A DNA stretch of 11,195 bases. It comes from Hyphomonas sp. Its GTDB lineage: Bacteria; Pseudomonadota; Alphaproteobacteria; Caulobacterales; Hyphomonadaceae. Numbering within the stretch: position 1 is the first letter of the stretch; each line of letters starts with the position of its first letter. Location: positions 1 to 11,195 of the forward strand of contig DNFL01000383.1 of assembly GCA_003486945.1 (NCBI GenBank), read 5' to 3'. The position numbers and the translations under genes were made by a program. Shown here in pieces: positions 6,603 through 11,195 of this stretch. The notes under the pieces were generated by a model. The model searched no databases. It worked only from the letters and a program-made list of their open reading frames with translations, and was not told the DNA's origin.

Positions 6603-7490
6603 CTATCCTCCAGCCTTCGCCATTTCGTCCAACAGGACACGCACGCTGCGCTCAAGACCCGCACGCCAGTCCGGCATATCTATCCCGAACGTCTCGAGCG
6701 CCGCGTCGGGATCCAGCCGCGCATTCAGCGGCCGCACCGCCGGCGTCTTGTACTGCGAGGTCGCAACGCCCTTCACTTGCGCGGCAGGTCCGCCAAGCGC
6801 CCGGCTCACCGCAAAGATCGCTTCCGCCATGCTTGCCCGGTTCGTCGCCTCGGTGCCAGCAAGATGATAAGTGCCCCATCCTGCAAAACCCGGACGTGCA
6901 GCAATGTCAGCCATCTTCAGAAGTCCAGCTGCGAGATCCGGACAATAGGTCGGATGTCCGGTCTGGTCATTGACTACCGTCACTTCTTCCCGCGACTGCG
7001 CCAGCGTCAGCATCGTTCGCACAAAATTGTGCGCAAACTCGGAAAACACCCATGACACACGTACGACAAGGTGGTGCGGGCATGCCTCTGCCACCGCGCG
7101 CTCACCCTCTAGCTTGGATTGTCCGTACACCCCGAGCGGTGCAGGCACATCTGAAGGCACATACGCACTGGCCTTGCGGCCATCAAACACCATATCCGTC
7201 GAGATATGGACGAGAAGGATCCCCCGCGCCGCGCAGGCCCGCGCGAGTTCTACCGGACCGTCCCGGTTGACAGCAAAGCTCGTCGCCGCCTCGCTCTCAG
7301 CCTTGTCGACGAAGGTATAGGCCGCCGCATTGATCACCGCCTTCGGTCGCACCTTGTCCAGCGCCCGCGCTATCGAGGCGGCGTCCGTCAGGTCCACTTC
7401 GGGGCGCCCTGCACTTATCACATCCGCCCGGCCCAGCGCCGCGAGGCTCTGCGCCAGCTGTCCCTGCTTTCCGATCACGAGGATCGTCAT
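6603..7490 (-). CDS. rfbD: dTDP-4-dehydrorhamnose reductase RfbD (RmlD)
   Basis: RfbD catalyses the last step of dTDP-L-rhamnose synthesis, reducing dTDP-4-keto-L-rhamnose with NAD(P)H in the cytoplasm; the product feeds LPS, capsule or glycan synthesis. The protein is 295 residues, normal for the family. It is a Rossmann-fold extended SDR: VIGKQGQLA at 5-13 is the nucleotide loop (the usual final Gly is Ala13), INAAAYT at 53-59, STDMVFDG at 97-104 (usually STDYVFDG), catalytic Y122xxxK126 in VYGQSK, and NDQTGHPTYC downstream for substrate binding. The start at 7490 was chosen over an in-frame ATG at 7592 because MTILVIGKQGQ is the expected N-terminus and its ATG overlaps the rfbC stop as ATGA, a typical coupled junction. 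Confidence 0.95.
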   Translation of the reverse strand: MTILVIGKQGQLAQSLAALGRADVISAGRPEVDLTDAASIARALDKVRPKAVINAAAYTFVDKAESEAATSFAVNRDGPVELARACAARGILLVHISTDMVFDGRKASAYVPSDVPAPLGVYGQSKLEGERAVAEACPHHLVVRVSWVFSEFAHNFVRTMLTLAQSREEVTVVNDQTGHPTYCPDLAAGLLKMADIAARPGFAGWGTYHLAGTEATNRASMAEAIFAVSRALGGPAAQVKGVATSQYKTPAVRPLNARLDPDAALETFGIDMPDWRAGLERSVRVLLDEMAKAGG

Positions 7491-8068
7491 GCCGGCGCTC
7501 CTGCAAACGTGAAATGCTTCGGTGCTTCTGACAGCCGAGGATGCTTCCGGTCCCGGTCCGACAGCACCAGTCGATCCGCCGCAAATGGCCAATCGATGCG
7601 AAGCGCCGGGTCGTCATACGCAATCCCGAAATCATGCGACGGCATGTAGTAGGACGTGACCTTGTAGATCACCTCCGTGCCCGCCTCGAGTGTGCAGAAG
7701 CCGTGCGCGAAGCCCTCCGGCACATAGACCTGCAGCGGATCGCGCTCGCTCATCTCGAACGCCGTATGCCGACCGAAGCGCTCCGAGCCCGCGCGAATAT
7801 CGACAATGACGTCCATCATCCGCCCACGCACGCAGCGCACCAGCTTGCCTTGCCCATGCGGCGGAGCCTGATAGTGCATGCCTCGCAGCGTGCCTGCCTC
7901 GGCAGAACGCGAATGATTGTCCTGCACGAAATGAACTGGCAGTCCCTCCGTGCGGAACGCCGCCTCATTGAACGTCTCGCAAAACCAGCCACGGTCATCG
8001 CCGCGTCGGAGCGGGCGCACATGCAGGATTTCCGGCAGCACCGGGTCAGGCGTCACGGTCAGTGTCAT
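7487..8068 (-). CDS. rfbC: dTDP-4-dehydrorhamnose 3,5-epimerase RfbC (RmlC)
   Basis: RfbC epimerises C3 and C5 of dTDP-4-keto-6-deoxyglucose to give the substrate of RfbD. The 193-residue cupin-fold protein has the family signatures in order: DDRGWFCETF (24-33), QDNHSRS (49-55), GTLRGMHYQ (59-67), QGKLVRC (73-79), VPEGFAHGF (116-124), EVIYKVTSYY (132-141) and YDDPALRIDWP (151-161). The active-site residues known from Salmonella RmlC (R60, H63, K73, Y133) fit R62, H65, K75 and Y135 here. The start is 46 nt downstream of glmS with only a weak GAG as ribosome site, so read-through from glmS is likely. The stop overlaps the rfbD ATG. The partner genes rfbA and rfbB are not in the window. Confidence 0.95.
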   Translation of the reverse strand: MTLTVTPDPVLPEILHVRPLRRGDDRGWFCETFNEAAFRTEGLPVHFVQDNHSRSAEAGTLRGMHYQAPPHGQGKLVRCVRGRMMDVIVDIRAGSERFGRHTAFEMSERDPLQVYVPEGFAHGFCTLEAGTEVIYKVTSYYMPSHDFGIAYDDPALRIDWPFAADRLVLSDRDRKHPRLSEAPKHFTFAGAPA

Positions 8069-8084
8069 GCTCGGGCTATACCAC

Positions 8085-8108
8085 GCCGCGCCGCCCCCGC
8101 AACGCGGC
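8085..8108 (-). other. Intercistronic GC-rich inverted repeat between glmS and rfbC
   Basis: Between the glmS stop and the rfbC start the minus strand reads GCCGCG, 12 nt, CGCGGC, a perfect 6-bp stem with a G-rich loop. There is no T-tract after it, so it is not an obvious terminator. It might stabilise mRNA ends or cause partial attenuation. Such a stem can arise by chance in GC-rich DNA. Confidence 0.25.
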
Positions 8109-8114
8109 CTCCGG

Positions 8115-9941
8115 CTACTCGACCGTCACCGACTTTGCGAGGTTGCGCGGCTGGTCCACATCCGTGCCCTTCACTACCGCCACGTGATAGGCGAGCAGCT
8201 GGAGAGGAATGGCCGCCAGGATCGGCAGCGACAGAGCATCCCCGTCCGGCAGGCGGATGACATGGTCAGCGCGCTTTCCGGCCGCCTTGATGCCCTTGTC
8301 GTCGGAGATCAGGATCACTTCTGCTCCGCGCGCACGCACCTCTTCCACGTTCGAGATCGTCTTCTCGAAGAGTTCGTCATACGGCGCCACCACCACGACC
8401 GGCAGGCCCTTCTCGATCAGCGCAATCGGCCCGTGCTTCAGCTCGCCGGCAGCGTAGCCTTCGGCATGGATGTAGGACACTTCCTTCAGCTTCAGCGCGC
8501 CTTCCAGCGCCAGCGGGTAATACCGCCCACGGCCGAGGAACAGCACATCGCGCTTGTTCGCGATATGCTTCGCGATCTCCTTGATCTGCCCCTGCGATTC
8601 AATCGCCTCGGTCACTTTGCGCGGCAGGGCGAGAAGGCCTTTCACGAAATTCTGCTCATCCCCCGGCAGCAGTTGTCCGCGCGCCTTCGCAGCTGCGAGC
8701 GCCAGCACCGCCAGCACTGAGAGCTGCGCCGTAAACGCCTTTGTCGAAGCAACGCCAATCTCGGGGCCCGCATGCGTCGGCACGATATTGCCCGCCTCGC
8801 GCGCAATCGAGCTTTCCGGCACGTTCACCACGGCGACTGCCGACTTGCCGTTCTGACGGCAATAGCGCAGCGCCGCCAGCGTATCGGCCGTTTCGCCCGA
8901 CTGGCTGACGAACATCGAGAAACCCGTCATCGGCAGCACCGGCTGGCGATAGCGGAACTCGGAGGCAATATCCGGCTCGAAAGCGAGCCTGGCGATCTGC
9001 TCGAACCAGTATTTCGCGGTGAATGCCGCATAATATGCTGTGCCGCACGCAATCGCGACTGCCCGGTCCGCCTTGGCGAAGATATCCTCGGCCACCTGAT
9101 TGACCTCGACCGTTCCGGTCTGCTGGTTGATGTAAGGCAGGATCGAGCGCGCAAGCGATTCCGGCTGCTCGTGAATTTCCTTCAGCATGAAATGATCATA
9201 CTCGCCGCGCTCGATCAGCGCGTCATTCACCGCAGACGTCACCCGCGGCCGGTTCACCCGCTCGCCGCGCACATTTCGGATATCGAAACTGGTCTTTGTA
9301 AGGACGACCCAGTCGCCCTCTTCCAGGTAAGTCACATCCCGCGTCAGCGGCGCCAGCGCGATGGCGTCCGAGCCAAGATACATCTCGCCCTCGCCATAAC
9401 CCAGAACCAGCGGCGAGCCCTTGCGCGCCCCGATGACCAGATCCGGCTTGCCTGCAAAGATTGCAGCGATCGCAAATGCGCCCGTAAAATGTTTCAGCGC
9501 CTCACCAAAAGCTGCCACCTCGTCCATGCCCTCAGACATGTTCTGCGCCACCAGCTGAGCAATCACCTCGGTATCGGTTTCGGACTCGAACACCCGGCCC
9601 TTGGCTTCCAGCGCCTCGCGCAGCTCACGGTAATTCTCGATAATGCCGTTGTGCACCACGGCCACGCCGTCCGATATGTGCGGATGCGCGTTGGTCTCGT
9701 TTGGCGCGCCATGTGTCGCCCAGCGGGTGTGTGCGATGCCGGTGAAACCTTCTACCGGATCGTCATGCAGCCTGCCCTGAAGAAAATGGATCTTGCCCTT
9801 TGCCCGGCGCCGCTCGATGCCCTCATCCCAGGCCACGGCTATCCCGGCGCTGTCATAACCCCGGTACTCGAGGCGCTTCAGTCCATCCACCAGCCGGCTG
9901 GCCACCTGCGCCTTACCGGCAATCGCAACAATACCGCACAT
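8115..9941 (-). CDS. glmS: Glutamine-fructose-6-phosphate aminotransferase GlmS
   Basis: GlmS converts fructose-6-phosphate and glutamine to glucosamine-6-phosphate and glutamate, the entry to UDP-GlcNAc, peptidoglycan and lipid A. The 608-residue length is that of E. coli GlmS. The start at 9941 gives MCGIVAIAG, so that Cys2 becomes the N-terminal nucleophile of the glutaminase domain; the upstream in-frame ATG at 9962 would bury it and is rejected. Glutaminase domain 2 to about 240 (RGYDSAGIA 28-36, HTRWATHG 71-78, HNGIIENY 97-104); two SIS isomerase domains follow (CGTAYYA 299-305, SQSGETADT 346-354, AGPEIGVASTKAFTAQL 391-407, and E487/H503 within LKEVSYIHAEGYAAGELKHG). The C-terminal PRNLAKSVTVE (K603) matches the family tail. 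GGAG lies 10 nt upstream. It is the first gene of the leftward cluster and diverges from cysD. No glmS ribozyme is expected or seen. Confidence 0.98.
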   Translation of the reverse strand: MCGIVAIAGKAQVASRLVDGLKRLEYRGYDSAGIAVAWDEGIERRRAKGKIHFLQGRLHDDPVEGFTGIAHTRWATHGAPNETNAHPHISDGVAVVHNGIIENYRELREALEAKGRVFESETDTEVIAQLVAQNMSEGMDEVAAFGEALKHFTGAFAIAAIFAGKPDLVIGARKGSPLVLGYGEGEMYLGSDAIALAPLTRDVTYLEEGDWVVLTKTSFDIRNVRGERVNRPRVTSAVNDALIERGEYDHFMLKEIHEQPESLARSILPYINQQTGTVEVNQVAEDIFAKADRAVAIACGTAYYAAFTAKYWFEQIARLAFEPDIASEFRYRQPVLPMTGFSMFVSQSGETADTLAALRYCRQNGKSAVAVVNVPESSIAREAGNIVPTHAGPEIGVASTKAFTAQLSVLAVLALAAAKARGQLLPGDEQNFVKGLLALPRKVTEAIESQGQIKEIAKHIANKRDVLFLGRGRYYPLALEGALKLKEVSYIHAEGYAAGELKHGPIALIEKGLPVVVVAPYDELFEKTISNVEEVRARGAEVILISDDKGIKAAGKRADHVIRLPDGDALSLPILAAIPLQLLAYHVAVVKGTDVDQPRNLAKSVTVE

Positions 9942-10021
9942 GAAACAGGAACTCCGAAACACTCGCCCACCCAGCGTATCCGCAAGTCCTTAAACCTCAC
10001 GAGTCGGGCTGCACAATGACG

Positions 10022-10061
10022 ATTTATGTTCATTTATGACATGTAATCCGGCAGATTTATG
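10022..10061. promoter_or_regulatory. Three copies of ATTTATG in the glmS-cysD divergent region
   Basis: The heptamer ATTTATG occurs at 10022-10028, 10032-10038 and 10055-10061. The first two are 10 bp apart, one helical turn, and the third begins 23 bp after the second. They lie in an AT-rich island within the 234-nt region between the divergent glmS and cysD genes, which must hold promoters for both. I see no convincing -35/-10 pair elsewhere in it. Regulator binding is inference. Confidence 0.35.
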
Positions 10062-10120
10062 GGCGCCCCGAGGCTTTAGAAATCCTCAATGGACCCCGCG
10101 CGCCAGTAACAGGCGCCTTC

Positions 10121-10139
10121 CCTTGCCCCTCAAGGAGGG
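10121..10139 (+). promoter_or_regulatory. Strong Shine-Dalgarno within a small hairpin, upstream of cysD
   Basis: AAGGAGGG at 10132-10139 is the best ribosome-binding sequence before cysD. CCTTG (10121-10125) can pair with CAAGG (10131-10135) across a 5-nt loop, partly masking it. The nearest usual start, TTG at 10176, is 36 nt further on, too far for this site. An unusual ACG codon at 10143 lies in frame 4 nt after it with no stop in between. Confidence 0.4.
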
Positions 10140-10175
10140 CTAACGGACCTCAGCCCTCTTTACGGACCGACGCCC

Positions 10176-11078
10176 TTGCCCGCCCTGACCCATCTCGACC
10201 GGCTCGAAGCCGAAAGCATTCACATCCTCAGGGAAGTCGCCGCCGAGTGCGAAAAGCCCGTGATGCTCTATTCCATCGGCAAGGATTCGGCCGTGATGCT
10301 GCATCTGGCCGTTAAGGCATTCTATCCTTCGCGCCCGCCTTTCCCGCTGCTGCATGTCGATACCGGCTGGAAGTTCCGAGAGATGATCGAATTCCGCGAC
10401 CGCAAGGTGGCGCAGCTCGGCCTCGACCTGCTCGTCCACACGAACGAGGACGGCCTACGCGAAGGTGTCGGACCCTTCACCCATGGCTCGGCCTATCACA
10501 CCGACGTGATGAAAACCGTCGCCCTGAAACAGGCGCTCGACAAATACGGCTTCACCGCAGCCTTCGGCGGCGCTCGGCGCGATGAGGAAAAGTCCCGCGC
10601 CAAGGAGCGTATCCTCTCGGTGCGCACCGCCGGCCACCGCTGGGACCCGAAACGCCAGCGCCCGGAACTCTGGAACCTCTACAATACCCGCCTCAACAAC
10701 GGCGATTCGCTGCGCGCCTTCCCGCTGTCGAACTGGACCGAGCTCGACATCTGGCAGTACATCCACAGCGAAGCCATCCCCATCGTGCCGCTGTACCTGG
10801 CGGCCGAGCGCCCGGTGGTGGAGCGCGACGGCACGCTGCTGATGGTGGACGACGAGCGCTTCCCGCTGCAGCCCGGCGAGGTGCCGGCGCAGCGCTGGGT
10901 GCGCTTCCGCACGCTGGGCTGCTACCCGCTGTCCGGCGCGGTCGAGAGCGAGGCCGACACGCTGCCGGCCATCATCCAGGAGATGCTGCTGGCGCGCACC
11001 AGCGAGCGCCAGGGCCGCATGATCGACCACGACCAGGCCGCGTCGATGGAGAAGAAGAAGCAGGAAGGGTACTTCTGA
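10176..11078 (+). CDS. cysD: Sulfate adenylyltransferase subunit 2 CysD
   Basis: CysD is the ATP-pyrophosphatase-type catalytic subunit of ATP sulfurylase; with the GTPase CysN it forms adenosine-5'-phosphosulfate from sulfate and ATP, the first step of sulfate assimilation. The 300-residue length fits (E. coli about 302). Signatures: [14 protein letters not shown] (4-17), the PP-loop [10 protein letters not shown] (32-41), [11 protein letters not shown] (60-70), [18 protein letters not shown] (129-146), [37 protein letters not shown] and the C-terminal [19 protein letters not shown]. The start is uncertain: TTG at 10176 gives the standard N-terminus but has no adjacent ribosome site, and the strong one lies at 10132-10139. 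An earlier in-frame ATG (10089) runs into TAA at 10107. Codon use changes sharply after about codon 178-199. cysN begins one base after the stop. Confidence 0.93.
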   Translation: MPALTHLDRLEAESIHILREVAAECEKPVMLYSIGKDSAVMLHLAVKAFYPSRPPFPLLHVDTGWKFREMIEFRDRKVAQLGLDLLVHTNEDGLREGVGPFTHGSAYHTDVMKTVALKQALDKYGFTAAFGGARRDEEKSRAKERILSVRTAGHRWDPKRQRPELWNLYNTRLNNGDSLRAFPLSNWTELDIWQYIHSEAIPIVPLYLAAERPVVERDGTLLMVDDERFPLQPGEVPAQRWVRFRTLGCYPLSGAVESEADTLPAIIQEMLLARTSERQGRMIDHDQAASMEKKKQEGYF

Positions 11079-11079
11079 C

Positions 11080-11195
11080 ATGGCCCACGTCTCCGACCTC
11101 ATCGCCAGCGACATCGGCGAATACCTGCGCCAGCACCAGCACAAGGGGCTGCTGCGCTTCATCACCTGCGGCAGCGTCGACGACGGCAAGAGCAC
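11080..11195 (+). CDS. cysN: Sulfate adenylyltransferase subunit 1 CysN, N-terminal part
   Basis: The start of CysN, the GTPase subunit that drives ATP sulfurylase, runs off the window edge after 38 codons. The visible protein opens [17 protein letters not shown] and reaches the GTP-binding P-loop CGSVDDGKS at residues 30-38. The ATG follows the cysD TGA by one base, with GGAAGGG about 10 nt upstream inside the cysD end, so the pair is translationally coupled. Whether a CysC (APS kinase) domain is fused at the C-terminus, as in many alphaproteobacteria, cannot be seen. Confidence 0.93.
   Translation, partial: MAHVSDLIASDIGEYLRQHQHKGLLRFITCGSVDDGKS

Noticed and set aside
8772..10019. 415-codon open frame on the plus strand opposite glmS
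   Set aside because: Antisense shadow of glmS, rich in Arg, His and Leu, with no motif or credible ribosome site.
10089..10109. Six-codon leader peptide MDPARQ before cysD
   Set aside because: Its only ribosome-like sequence, GAGG at 10070-10073, is 15 nt away, and it contains no run of Cys or Met codons that would suggest attenuation.
10100..10116. GCGCC-N7-GGCGC stem upstream of cysD as a riboswitch or terminator
   Set aside because: Only 5 bp, without a T-tract or any recognisable aptamer; easily expected by chance in GC-rich DNA.

Overview
This window looks like a piece of chromosome from an alphaproteobacterium. The evidence is GC-rich third codon positions, an alphaproteobacterial-style MetK, a tight purU-metK pair and a dTDP-rhamnose/glmS cluster. 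A Caulobacterales or Hyphomonadaceae-like host is a guess from gene style. No rRNA, tRNA, CRISPR array, insertion sequence or phage gene is visible. Both ends cut through genes.

Layout, left to right. (1) 1-2173, plus strand: the last codons of an unknown gene, then purU (formyl-tetrahydrofolate deformylase) and metK (S-adenosylmethionine synthetase). This looks like a one-carbon/methionine operon and it is closed by a very clear intrinsic terminator. (2) 2174-5666, plus strand: a short leader with a 7-bp perfect inverted repeat, then a large secreted-type RTX metalloprotease of about 1125 residues. Its order is a Cys-rich N-terminus, a PPC domain, a serralysin (M10) zinc protease domain, a serralysin C-terminal region, RTX calcium-binding repeats, longer degenerate modules and an acidic tail with a repeated DTFDF motif. 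Its type I secretion partners are not in the window. (3) 5674-9941, minus strand: glmS, then rfbC, rfbD and a DNA polymerase beta-fold nucleotidyltransferase-like protein of unknown role. They are tightly packed: rfbC and rfbD overlap by ATGA, and the last gene's ribosome binding site lies inside the end of rfbD. GlmS supplies glucosamine-6-phosphate and RfbC/RfbD perform the last two steps of dTDP-L-rhamnose synthesis, so the cluster serves cell-envelope sugar supply. (4) 9942-10175: a divergent intergenic region with three copies of a heptamer. (5) 10176-11195, plus strand: cysD and the start of cysN, the two subunits of ATP sulfurylase for sulfate activation.

Most of the window is ordinary core metabolism. 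The points most worth a second look are: the uncharacterised nucleotidyltransferase coupled to rfbD; the RTX protease, whose only three cysteines form a cluster upstream of the catalytic domain; its mosaic codon usage and unusual C-terminal tail; and an abrupt change in codon usage inside cysD, which may mark a recombination junction or a chimeric assembly join.
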